DNA from: JAJRZL01 sp964557855
GTDB lineage: Bacteria; Zixibacteria; MSB-5A5; GN15; FEB-12
Direction: 5' to 3'
DNA: 64,000 bases
NCBI GenBank assembly: GCA_964557855.1
Contig: CAZLBP010000019.1
Location: 5,012 to 69,011 of the forward strand
Position numbers and translations under genes: made by a program. Below are positions 46,301 to 53,720 of this stretch, in pieces. The notes under the pieces were generated by a model, which worked only from the letters and a program-made list of their open reading frames with translations, did not search any database and had not been told where the DNA came from. The first letter of the stretch is position 1. Every line of letters begins with the position of its first letter.

Positions 46301-47278
46301 AAAATCACTGATGCCCACATCCATCTCTATTGCTTGATTGCTGTCCACAAGTGAAACGTGAACAGAGAATGAGTCTTGAATCAACGACGCTGACAAATCG
46401 ATGACTGGAGAAGCCGCAATGGATACGAACGGGAGAACAAAAGTGAATTCGTCGAACTCAAGCGGCTGACTGCGCAGTTGAACATCTGAAACAAGCGTGT
46501 CGGCCGGAGTGTACTCGGCCATTCCAACCAGTTTGTTTCGAGCCGTCCGCAATTCCATGTCCCGGACGGAGACGCTGTCTTCGGTTCGTTCAATTCGGAA
46601 AGCCAGGCGTTCAAGATCGAGCGGCGGCTCTTCCGATACGAAATTCAACTCGGCAAGCTCAAGCCACTGGCGTTCGTTATCATACACGCCGGACAGCACA
46701 ATGTCTATATCCCGCACCGACGCCGGGATCGCGTCCGGGGAATTCAAGACCGTTATGGATCCGCCACGCAGCTGAAAAGCATCCAGCATCACGGTATAGC
46801 CGAATCCATCGGTTGATTCGGCAGTAGTACTGTCGGCCGTTGTGTCGGCGCGTACGAGGCGGGCCACATTCCACACGCCTGGGCTGTTTCTGGATAAATA
46901 GACATGGGGTGAGTCAACGGTCACTAATTCGATATGAATGTCTCCGAAAAGAATGGCCAGCAGATTATACTCAAGACCGATTGACTGCACGGTAGCGAGC
47001 GTGTCTGCCTCTTGCACAAGTCTGACTTGCTTCAAGGTAACAGTAGTCATAAGAGTGCCGTCGAGCTCTCCGATTTCCAGACGACCGTTCAATGAACTTG
47101 CCGCCGCTGCCTCAATCCGATCTGCCACCCAGCGTTTGAAGTAGCTTGTTTGCGAGAAAAGCCCGGCTAATATGATTAGCACCAGGAGTGCGCCGACGAC
47201 CCACACGACTCGTTTCAGCCAACGCTTCACGCTGCCGGTCGAGTCACTCTTCTTCTCTTTCCTTTTCGTATTTGACAT
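43340..47278 (-). CDS. TamB-like translocation and assembly protein (DUF490)
   Basis: TamB/AsmA-like proteins span the periplasm as a long beta-taco and help deliver proteins or lipids to the outer membrane. The 1312 residues begin with a basic cytoplasmic stretch, one transmembrane helix (W-V-V-G-A-L-L-V-L-I-I-L-A-G-L), and a very long beta-rich region. The last about 300 residues match the C-terminal DUF490 block, with R-G-H-Y-E-L-Y-G-R-R-F-E-L-E-E-G-S-L-R-F-Q-G and ending near-barrel strands F-L-F-L-R-F-T-E-G. I start at the ATG at 47278 (M-S-N-T-K-R-K) since the longer frame would overlap the preceding gene. It is 10 bp after its Omp85 partner, the same pairing as tamA-tamB. Confidence 0.85.
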   Translation of the reverse strand: MSNTKRKEKKSDSTGSVKRWLKRVVWVVGALLVLIILAGLFSQTSYFKRWVADRIEAAAASSLNGRLEIGELDGTLMTTVTLKQVRLVQEADTLATVQSIGLEYNLLAILFGDIHIELVTVDSPHVYLSRNSPGVWNVARLVRADTTADSTTAESTDGFGYTVMLDAFQLRGGSITVLNSPDAIPASVRDIDIVLSGVYDNERQWLELAELNFVSEEPPLDLERLAFRIERTEDSVSVRDMELRTARNKLVGMAEYTPADTLVSDVQLRSQPLEFDEFTFVLPFVSIAASPVIDLSASLIQDSFSVHVSLVDSNQAIEMDVGISDFSQIFDTLLGHSPRYHLTIGFTDLVPGDWLAQVPIDLQLSGQLTVAGQGFTPENAVATVDASFRDCILERRSIEQIELDARYDRGNALCTLVVDAPAGGARLTGAISHVPDRPHIVVQGDVKDLDIAEALLDDALRSSITAHIDLELTGLELTTMRGKGVVAMTESSFRDIEVDTLASEFEFESGLLRVDTLLLSTDLATLHGRGSLDTTMNFDAGLSIELGNLQRAAELFQISALAGTGTISGTVSGTTDSVACNITLDCDNIVYSDYEVARLNANASGDIGPDLLDLSGKMTAESIDLARLNLQKLVTEFAVSTSSADLRSNITQSDSIKIKSDLTVAWDSTIDVSLRELEMDLRGHAWTLTDTSSIMIGEAVYRIDSLKLVGPRGDDDIKQELLIDGVIDLDSSADFRLQLAGIDLSAAGSFLELPPPVDGRLSVDLNLSGTVDRPVLAGEVVIRDGRYAEFHYDSLYGGVDYRGDSLTVHFSLSPNEAGQLHVSGTTTVSLALVNLDNLELSALPITASVAADSLSLQVLRAIGKEVSEVNGYVVGRCDIAGTPAAPRFNGQLALREGGVEVPAYGIAYKSVVAVLTFEGDSVSLDTLHIVRSDGSLTATGKVTFQDNILSGLIQSTQIGFDSDEFFVVRHDDYEIQISGHAGLEGSIEKPTYSGEIRVDRSRIFLPALTNGGGDDADKTQGVPLLAAATQPDTATGDSIPVARQKETEPAGEPSEFYENLRGRMKVKLPRNTWVRRPGLLLELEGEIDVVKDGQDIQLFGTIDVVRGHYELYGRRFELEEGSLRFQGDPEINPKVNIEAKYVFRAANRDKRSLTLFVAGTATTPSVSFQLDGQDIPEGDALCYLAFGRSCDRLSSGQRAEAASVSEGDLARKVAASLLSKQLTSTIGDQLNLDVVEIEAQESFEAATLVVGKYLTNDLLVTYERGIGSFEDDDIAREQLNIEYQVTNFLFLRFTEGDSKESGLDVIIKWEEE

Positions 47279-47288
47279 AAACCTGTCG

Positions 47289-49142
47289 CTAAAAGGCCGG
47301 TCCAATGCTTAAATGAAATTGCCAGATCTTCGAGTCGTCGAATATCGGTCGCGCGAAGTCGGTCCGGATCTTACCGACCGGTGTTGCGAACCGGAAACCC
47401 AGGCCGGCTGAGTACCGCAGTTCATCGACCCGGTAAGTAAAAGGACTACGCCATACATTGCCCCAGTCCGTGAACACCACACCCTTCAAGCGACCGAAAA
47501 TCGGATAGCGCAGCTCAAGCCCAACTTCAAGCAGACTGTTCCCGCCAATAGGCTGCCCATCGGCATCGACCGGGCCAAGTTCGGAGCGAGCCCAACCGCG
47601 GACCGAAGTGCTGCCTCCCGAATATAGCCGGTCCTCAATGGGGATGAAATCAACTTCACTGTACGCATCGATCGCGCCCACCTTCACCCTCGAGGCGAAA
47701 ATGGTCGCCCCCAGCGGTGTGTATTTGCGCAAATCGAGTATCATCTTACCATACTTGGAAATGCTCTTGAAAATGAAACCGCTCAACTTGAACGTTGAGG
47801 CTGCGAAGAACCCATGGCTTGGGTCCAGCCGGGGTTGCGAACGGTCCCATGCCGTTTCCAGCCGGATGCTGCCCCGGCTATATTCGTCCAGGCTTTCGTC
47901 AAAGTCTTCCTGTTCCAGACCTTCCTGACTGACGGAGGCTGTGTCGAGATCCAGGCGCTCGTAAGCCAGCACCGTGGTCGCTGATAATTCGCGGCTGAAG
48001 CGATGCTGCAGGGCGGCACTGCCCACAATGCGAACGACCGTAAAGGCCGGCTCTTCTTGTTTGATAACAGCCGGGCGAACAATTCCCGTCGTTCGTGGAG
48101 TCAGAAACGCCGGCCGCGTGAATCGCAACTCCACTTCGTAAGGCACGAGTCCGGAGTGCTTGGCGTAGAGGTTAAAACGGTGAATGTCGTCCAGAAAACC
48201 CAACAGACGGAAATCCGTGAAGACACGAAAATCATCTTCTCGACCGTAACCGACGCCAAATCGGCTGACGAACCGCGCGGCTTCCATTACCTGAAGCTCA
48301 ACGTCCACCGTCGAGTCTCGCTGTTCGGTAAGTTGCGAGTTGACCGTCACAACGTCAAAAGTTCCGAGATCATAAACCTGTTCTTGCGAACGTTCTATCT
48401 TACTCTCCTGGTATCCTTCACCCCGTGAAAACACCAGCTGCTTTCGAATGTGTTCGGCTGCGACAAAGTCATTCCCCTTGATAACTACGTCGCCGAATAT
48501 ACTGTACGGTCCCGGCTCAATTGTCCAGACCACCGTGACCTGAGTGTGATCCTTGTTGACTTCGAGATCCGCATCTACCCGAACGTACGGGAATCCGAGA
48601 TCCCGCATCCACCCGGCCAATTGCCTGCGATCACTCTGCAACAGCGCGTCTTCGAAGCGCTTGCCCGGCGCCAGAGTCAGTTGCTGTTGGCCCGCCACCG
48701 CCGAATCGGCCATGGCCGCTGCCCGGGCGGAATCGACCCCGGTGAAACGCAGACTTACGCTGTCTATTATAACCGGGAGGCCCTCCTCTATTGTGAAGAC
48801 CACCCCCACCTTCTCCTCCTCAACGTCGACCTCAAAATCGCCACGGCCTACGGATACGTTGAGGAATCCCCGCCTCTGGTAGTGACGTACGACGCTCAGG
48901 CTGTCTTCCTCGAATGCCTCGTCAGAAAACGTGGAAGGTTCCCTATCGGTGAAGAGTCGGGTGAAGAAGCCGGCGGAATGCAGGCTGACCTGATCTTCAA
49001 GAGCCCCGTCCGAGATCGTCTGGTTGCCCACAAAGTCTACGGAACTTACTTCGTAGTCTTCCTGGGCGCTTATCGAGGCCCTGGCGACAACCACTCCCGC
49101 CAATACCGCAAGTGAGCAAATCCATCGATCAAATGATGTCAT
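47289..49142 (-). CDS. Omp85-family outer-membrane protein (TamA/BamA-like)
   Basis: Omp85 proteins insert or export outer-membrane proteins. A signal peptide (to about A-S-I-S-A-Q) is followed by three POTRA-like modules (about 28-110, 110-190 and 195-270; the first reads V-S-S-V-D-F-V-G-N-Q-T-I-S-D, the third G-D-V-V-I-K-G-N-D-F-V) and a 16-strand-type barrel. The conserved loop-6 region reads G-G-S-T-S-V-R-G-W-A-R-S-E-L-G, the family V-R-G-[WF] motif. The end H-L-S-I-G-P-A-F finishes on Phe as expected for an outer-membrane barrel. Three POTRAs and the TamB-like neighbour point to TamA rather than BamA (which has five). It has its own promoter. Confidence 0.88.
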   Translation of the reverse strand: MTSFDRWICSLAVLAGVVVARASISAQEDYEVSSVDFVGNQTISDGALEDQVSLHSAGFFTRLFTDREPSTFSDEAFEEDSLSVVRHYQRRGFLNVSVGRGDFEVDVEEEKVGVVFTIEEGLPVIIDSVSLRFTGVDSARAAAMADSAVAGQQQLTLAPGKRFEDALLQSDRRQLAGWMRDLGFPYVRVDADLEVNKDHTQVTVVWTIEPGPYSIFGDVVIKGNDFVAAEHIRKQLVFSRGEGYQESKIERSQEQVYDLGTFDVVTVNSQLTEQRDSTVDVELQVMEAARFVSRFGVGYGREDDFRVFTDFRLLGFLDDIHRFNLYAKHSGLVPYEVELRFTRPAFLTPRTTGIVRPAVIKQEEPAFTVVRIVGSAALQHRFSRELSATTVLAYERLDLDTASVSQEGLEQEDFDESLDEYSRGSIRLETAWDRSQPRLDPSHGFFAASTFKLSGFIFKSISKYGKMILDLRKYTPLGATIFASRVKVGAIDAYSEVDFIPIEDRLYSGGSTSVRGWARSELGPVDADGQPIGGNSLLEVGLELRYPIFGRLKGVVFTDWGNVWRSPFTYRVDELRYSAGLGFRFATPVGKIRTDFARPIFDDSKIWQFHLSIGPAF

Positions 49143-49161
49143 CCATCTTTCCTATGACCTC

Positions 49162-49190
49162 AATATAATCGACGAATATGAAAAGCACAA
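49162..49190 (-). promoter_or_regulatory. Candidate promoter of the Omp85-tamB pair
   Basis: On the minus strand TTGTGC (49185-49190) is followed after 17 bp by TATATT (49162-49167), 19 bp before the ATG at 49142. Confidence 0.5.
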
Positions 49191-49232
49191 AGGTCTATCG
49201 CCGGTGAGTGTTTGTCAGGTTGACAGAATCAA

Positions 49233-49436
49233 TCAGGACTTGACCGAGCGCTGAAACTCATCCAGTTGCTTCTGCGCTTCATCGCGCGCAATGCCATACT
49301 TCTCCTGCAACTTACCCAACAACTGCTCCTGTTGACCCTGAATCTGGTCCAGATCATCTTCGGTAAGTTTCCCCCACTTTTCACGAACTTTCCCCTGCAT
49401 CTGCTTCCAGTTGCCGACAATTTCATTCCAATCCAT
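49233..49436 (-). CDS. CsbD-family stress protein
   Basis: The 67-residue hydrophilic protein has the CsbD pattern W-x-x-x-x-G-x-x-K-x-x-x-G-K-L-T-E-D-D-L-x-x-I-x-G-x-x-x-x-L-x-G-x-L-Q-x-x-Y-G near its start. CsbD proteins are induced in general stress and have no defined biochemical role. AAAGGAA seven bases before the ATG supports the start. Its neighbours, GlsB-like and glycine-zipper genes, are also stress or envelope linked. Confidence 0.92.
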   Translation of the reverse strand: MDWNEIVGNWKQMQGKVREKWGKLTEDDLDQIQGQQEQLLGKLQEKYGIARDEAQKQLDEFQRSVKS

Positions 49437-49535
49437 GACAAAATTCCTTTCTTGTTTAACTGACCTGCCGAGTAACTTCGACGAATTAAGGTCTATTTCT
49501 TACAATTTCTTTCATTCCTATTTCTTGACTTCTGA

Positions 49536-49784
49536 CTAAGCACTGGCCCGCCGGAACAAACGTACAATACCCAACAGCACGACCGCTCCGACAACCGCCG
49601 CCGCCAACTCGCCAACCAGGCCGGTCGCAGTAATTTCCAGTATCCGAAACAGGTAACCGCCGATAACCGCACCGACCACTCCAACCACCAGGTTGCCGAT
49701 AATACCCAGCCCGTGGCCATGCATCAATTTGCCTGCAATCCATCCGGCGAGGAGACCTATGAGAAGAAACAGTAACAGGTTCAT
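49536..49784 (-). CDS. GlsB/YeaQ/YmgE-family membrane protein
   Basis: The 82-residue protein has three hydrophobic Gly-rich helices with the family start L-L-L-F-L-L-I-G-L-L-A-G-W-I-A-G-K-L-M and G-H-G-L-G-I-I-G-N-L-V-V-G-V-V-G-A-V-I-G-G-Y-L-F. Members are called transglycosylase-associated or stress-response proteins; the function is not known. AAAGGAT before the ATG supports the start. Confidence 0.93.
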   Translation of the reverse strand: MNLLLFLLIGLLAGWIAGKLMHGHGLGIIGNLVVGVVGAVIGGYLFRILEITATGLVGELAAAVVGAVVLLGIVRLFRRASA

Positions 49785-49907
49785 CTATATCCTTTTCATC
49801 GTATTGAGTTCTCACGCTTCTCCGAATTCAAAATTGCGAGTCCTTATCGCAGGCTGCACCATAAGGGATCTTCCAATTTACCAACTGGTGACGCCGGTAG
49901 TTCAAGT

Positions 49908-50399
49908 TTACTGTCCGAACGTCCAACCTATCGTCAGCTTAAGGTCAGGCGCGTCTACAAGTCCGAGTTTGGCTTCCACGAAGAAGCGGTTTCCCCCGGA
50001 GAGCCCTTTCTCGATTCCGCCCAGCACGCTGGCGCCGAATTCGGTATCCGAACCGTCGCCCAAACCCTCCGTGTCATGATCGATGAAGAGAATACCGACC
50101 CCGCCACCGAGATAGGGAGTCCAGACGTTCCAGGTTTCCCGGAAGCGATAGTTCGCTTCGAAGTTGGCCGCGCCAATTGTGAAATCATCGCCAATACCAA
50201 GCTCGAAATTAGGTTGAAAGCGGACTCGTTGAGCGAAATTGCCGAAATCCGCATGGGCACCGAAATGGACCTGGTCCGGATCGAGGGTCAACCCGACTCT
50301 CGGTCCCCAACCTTTAAATCCGGTTTGTGCTTCCTGCGCCTGCACTGACCCGAGTCCGAGCAACAGTACCAGCACACTAATATAGATGAGTTTATGCAT
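49908..50399 (-). CDS. Outer-membrane beta-barrel protein
   Basis: The 163 residues have a signal peptide ending V-Q-A-Q (residue 21) and a small eight-stranded barrel pattern: G-W-G-P-R-V-G-L-T-L-D-P-D-Q-V-H-F-G, A-N-F-E-A-N-Y-R-F, Y-L-G-G-G-V-G-I-L-F. The C-terminal strand reads D-L-K-L-T-I-G-W-T-F-G-Q. The family resembles the OMP b-brl group; the ligand is unknown. AAAGGA before the ATG supports the start. It is 17 bp after the glycine-zipper gene, probably one transcript. Confidence 0.8.
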   Translation of the reverse strand: MHKLIYISVLVLLLGLGSVQAQEAQTGFKGWGPRVGLTLDPDQVHFGAHADFGNFAQRVRFQPNFELGIGDDFTIGAANFEANYRFRETWNVWTPYLGGGVGILFIDHDTEGLGDGSDTEFGASVLGGIEKGLSGGNRFFVEAKLGLVDAPDLKLTIGWTFGQ

Positions 50400-50416
50400 A
50401 TAATGTTCCTTTACGA

Positions 50417-51034
50417 TTACGATTGCGTGTCCTTGACCGGCATTTCGGTCGCGTCTGTTGTTTCAATCCGGAATCTCTGCCCGGGCTCAAGTACAATGTG
50501 GTCACCCTTGGTTGCCACGGCCCAGGTGCCACCCGCGCCCGCACCGATAAGTGCTCCAACGGCAGCACCCTTGCCGCCCTTGGCGATGCCTCCGATAATA
50601 GCACCGGCCACCGTGCCGGCCGCAAGGCGTTCAACATCGGCCTCAGTGTCAGATTGTCCGGCCAGTGTAATAGGTGCGGCGTCAAACTCGTAGGTTGCCC
50701 CATCAGCAAACGAGAGCTGCTCAAAATCGAGCGTCATTTTCGCCGCACCCTTGATGGCTCCGGGCTTCGCGACCGAACTCACTTTGCCGCGAACAATAGT
50801 GCCCGCAGGAGCCACGGTTTTGCCTTCGATCACGGTTGGCTCGGTTGTCTCAGCCGTGAATGTCTGTCCCTCACTGGCATTTTCTGTACTCAGTGATGTC
50901 TGAAGAGCCACGACAACCGATGTCCCCGCGGGCACTGAAATAGTCTGCAGTTCGCTTTGACAACCTATATTGCAGGTCACTAAAGATATTGCCAGGATCA
51001 CTGTGACAAGGCACAGTGCGCTGCTACGTAACAT
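50417..51034 (-). CDS. Exported glycine-zipper protein
   Basis: The 205 residues begin with a hydrophobic export signal holding cysteines at C-N-I-G-C; neither gives a standard lipobox, so lipidation is uncertain. Residues about 30-130 form a beta-rich domain (V-P-A-G-T-S-V-V-V-A-L, with V-A-P-A-G-T-I-V-R-G-K-V), and about 140-172 is a Gly/Ala-rich zipper (A-G-T-V-A-G-A-I-I-G-G-I-A-K-G-G-K-G-A-A-V-G-A-L-I-G-A-G-A-G-G in blocks). It ends with an exposed beta-strand segment. Glycine-zipper lipoproteins often associate with the outer membrane. AAAGGAG before the ATG supports the start. Function is inferred only from the context of stress and envelope genes. Confidence 0.65.
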   Translation of the reverse strand: MLRSSALCLVTVILAISLVTCNIGCQSELQTISVPAGTSVVVALQTSLSTENASEGQTFTAETTEPTVIEGKTVAPAGTIVRGKVSSVAKPGAIKGAAKMTLDFEQLSFADGATYEFDAAPITLAGQSDTEADVERLAAGTVAGAIIGGIAKGGKGAAVGALIGAGAGGTWAVATKGDHIVLEPGQRFRIETTDATEMPVKDTQS

Positions 51035-51125
51035 AGCTTACTCCTTTTCAGTTATGTATTTCGATACTGAGTCTTACCGGTCTGCTCTGATCGGGCATCA
51101 TGTTTCCATGGATCCACGACACACT

Positions 51126-51689
51126 CTAGAGTTGAAACAGCAGTCCAATCTTAATCGAGTAGAAATCAGCATCGACATCTTCGGTGACGACATCCGGAAG
51201 ATCAGCGAATTCATAATCCAAAAAGACAAACCGCCGGTCACCAACGAGCTTGACCTTCTCTGAAGCCGGCAGTTCCGCGCCGACCGCCAGATGCCACCCG
51301 AATTCCTGCTCGGTGTTGTCTTCAATTCCCATATCGTTGAATGCATCAGGATAATCAAACGTCGTGTTGTACCAACCGGCGCCAACGCCACCATAGATGA
51401 TCGGAATTGGATAAAGAAGCCCGGTGACAGTCACCGGCCAATTGCGGACCGTAACGCCGTTGGCGTCCTCAAAATACTCTTCCTGTCGATAGCTGATAGT
51501 ACCCTCTGCACCCAAAAGCGGCAGAAGCTGCAGTCGAGCCGAGGCGCCAATCAGATAATTGGCATTTTCGGCATCGCTTGCCTTCTGAATACCCAGCTGT
51601 GGCCCCAGATACATTTCCCCCTGCGCTTGAACAGATAGCGGCATCAGAAATAGAATTAACGGAGCTGTAAACAGAAGCGCTAATCGCAT
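51126..51689 (-). CDS. Outer-membrane beta-barrel protein
   Basis: The 187 residues have a signal peptide ending V-Q-A-Q and a barrel with L-G-P-Q-L-G-I-Q-K-A, P-I-I-Y-G-G-V-G-A-G-W-Y and a last strand D-A-D-F-Y-S-I-K-I-G-L-L-F-Q-L. The start is the ATG at 51689 because AAAGGAG lies nine bases before it and the signal peptide begins there; a longer frame to 51770 lacks a ribosome site. It shares the small-barrel type with 49908-50399 and heads this small-gene run. Confidence 0.78.
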   Translation of the reverse strand: MRLALLFTAPLILFLMPLSVQAQGEMYLGPQLGIQKASDAENANYLIGASARLQLLPLLGAEGTISYRQEEYFEDANGVTVRNWPVTVTGLLYPIPIIYGGVGAGWYNTTFDYPDAFNDMGIEDNTEQEFGWHLAVGAELPASEKVKLVGDRRFVFLDYEFADLPDVVTEDVDADFYSIKIGLLFQL

Positions 51690-52206
51690 CACAGGAATCT
51701 CCTTTCGCCCGGATTTCGTCTGTTCTTTCTGTTCTCGGTGAAGCGCAGTCTTCATCCGATCACACAGCAATCATGTGACTGCAATGCGTCCACGAAAAGT
51801 AAGTCTCGTGCCCGAATCTGAAACGCACCACTATCATGCAATACCACAACGAGTTACGGCGGTGTTCTTGTGACTTTAGCTGCCAGCAAGAAACTGTGAA
51901 TGACCGCTAACTGTAACGATTTCGGACGATAGACTTCCGCCATGTGAACAATCGGGACACCGGGTACCGCAGCCTGTTTTGACGCTTGAACATCTTGGCT
52001 TCAGGAAATTGCCTCAGGCGTTTCAGTGTACCTTAAGGGTCCAGAAGCCGGAGCAACTTACTGAGTCCGGATAATTCATGGATTTCTGCTGAGAACCTAC
52101 CCCTGATGATGTTGCACTTTCATCAACCGCCCAAGCCCGGTTACACGGGCCCCTGGTTTTTCGAGCAATCAACTCATGTCCAGTCGCTGCAAGCTGAGCC
52201 GGATCT
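51690..52206. other. Intergenic stretch, nothing recognised
   Basis: About 515 bp between the beta-barrel gene and the NapC-like gene, which are both on the minus strand. I see no open frame with coding character, no RNA fold and no strong terminator for the NapC-like gene. It must contain the promoter of the beta-barrel gene, but no clear hexamer pair stands out. Confidence 0.4.
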
Positions 52207-53718
52207 TCATCGTTCGATCGTCTGCTCACGAAGTGACGCTTCAACCTCTACATTGAAGAACTCATTGCGCAGGTACTCATGCATGAAGTAAGATGGGTCG
52301 GCCGTATCTGGAGCCAGCAGGAATTGAAACGGAATCTCGCTGTCGTAGGCGGCTATCGAATGGCACAGGGTACAATCATGGTCAATGCGTGAACCATCAT
52401 CGCCGATGAGATTTTGATTGTGGCAACGGAAGCACCCGTCGTGGCCGATGAAACTCGGGTAAGCATTCCAGGTGACGTTCATTCGGTGATGGATATTGCG
52501 GCGGTAGACATCCCGTAAGATCTCAATTGCGCTGTCGATCAGCACTGTATTACCGGTGAGCAAGTTCGGAAACTCTCGACGATAGAAGCCGTACAACTGG
52601 TTCTCTATTCCTTCCATGGCGGCCGCACTGTCGGTGTAGCCGATCGTGAGAGCGGTTACTGCTTCCCGCTTAATATAAGGCAGTTCCTCGGGCAGCAAGC
52701 CGACAACCAAACGTTTGTCGACTGCATCTTCCGGCCGTTCGTAAATATGCGTAGCGCGGTTGTGACAATCGACACAGTCCATCACTCGTGGCAACTCTTC
52801 CTCGTGGGATCCCGAGAGACGCTGATTGTAAAACCGTTTGAAACTGCCGTCCGATTGACGCGCCTCTGCCCAAATGATGGTCTCTCGTTGGTCTCGTACG
52901 GATGTATATCGTACTTCGTTTTCTTCGGCAATGTGCCAGTGGATTCCGCCCTTGCCGGCGGTTGTGCCGGTGTCGATTTTCAGACTGAGAGTCGTAAAGG
53001 CCGGGGTCGCCGTCGAGTCATTGCCGTAATGGACAAGTTGATCAATGCGAGAACCATAGAACTTGGACGGCCAATGGCATTTCTCACATGTTTCCCGTGC
53101 CGGTCGCAACTGGTGCACCGGTGTCGGAATCGGTCGTTCGTACAGATTGAACGTCACCGAGATCATCTGCCACATGCCGTTCAGCTTGGAGTCAATCAAC
53201 GCATCGACGCCTTCCCCGACGTGGCATTCCACACAGGCCACCCGGGCATGAGGGGACTCCTGGTACGTGATCCACTCGGGATGCATGACCGAGTGACAGG
53301 CCGTACCGCAGAAGTGCGGCTCGTCCATGAATGTCAGCATGCGGCTGCCGGCAAGAGTAAGGAACACGACGTTTGCCAGAGTCAAAAGTCCCACGGTCTT
53401 GACTACGCCCGAGCCGAGAAAGCCGGCAGATGTCTTCTCTTTGTCGAATTGCTTATCAATCAGTTCCCGGGCGCTGAGGCGGCTGCGGCGCAGTTCCCAC
53501 CACCAGGCGATCGCGATCAGGATAAGTCCAATAACGAAGATAACCGGCAACGCCAAATAGGATACCAGGCCGGCATACGCATTGTTGTTGATTCCCGAGA
53601 CGCGCGTCAACTCGAACAGAATAAAACTGATGAACGCCGAGGTGGTGATTATCACGCCGGCTTTCCCGATTCGGTCGACGGAAACGCTGCGGATGAAGCC
53701 GACGTACCAGCGCAGCAC
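52207..53718 (-). CDS. NapC/NirT-like membrane multiheme cytochrome c
   Basis: This protein likely passes electrons from the quinol pool to the octaheme cytochrome encoded just upstream. Of 503 residues, three transmembrane helices lie at about 20-39, 48-74 and 104-124. Five C-x-x-C-H heme sites follow: CVECH (Cys162), CEKCH (Cys211), CVDCH, CFRCH and CTLCH. A further motif right after the last helix reads F-C-G-T-A-C-H (Cys137, Cys141, His142), with three residues between the cysteines. It sits at the place of the first heme site of NapC-type proteins. The GTG start has GGAGAG before it, which overlaps the end of the octaheme gene; the gap is two bases. The protein is larger than a standard NapC (about 200 residues). 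Confidence 0.85.
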   Translation of the reverse strand: MLRWYVGFIRSVSVDRIGKAGVIITTSAFISFILFELTRVSGINNNAYAGLVSYLALPVIFVIGLILIAIAWWWELRRSRLSARELIDKQFDKEKTSAGFLGSGVVKTVGLLTLANVVFLTLAGSRMLTFMDEPHFCGTACHSVMHPEWITYQESPHARVACVECHVGEGVDALIDSKLNGMWQMISVTFNLYERPIPTPVHQLRPARETCEKCHWPSKFYGSRIDQLVHYGNDSTATPAFTTLSLKIDTGTTAGKGGIHWHIAEENEVRYTSVRDQRETIIWAEARQSDGSFKRFYNQRLSGSHEEELPRVMDCVDCHNRATHIYERPEDAVDKRLVVGLLPEELPYIKREAVTALTIGYTDSAAAMEGIENQLYGFYRREFPNLLTGNTVLIDSAIEILRDVYRRNIHHRMNVTWNAYPSFIGHDGCFRCHNQNLIGDDGSRIDHDCTLCHSIAAYDSEIPFQFLLAPDTADPSYFMHEYLRNEFFNVEVEASLREQTIER

Positions 53719-53720
53719 GT

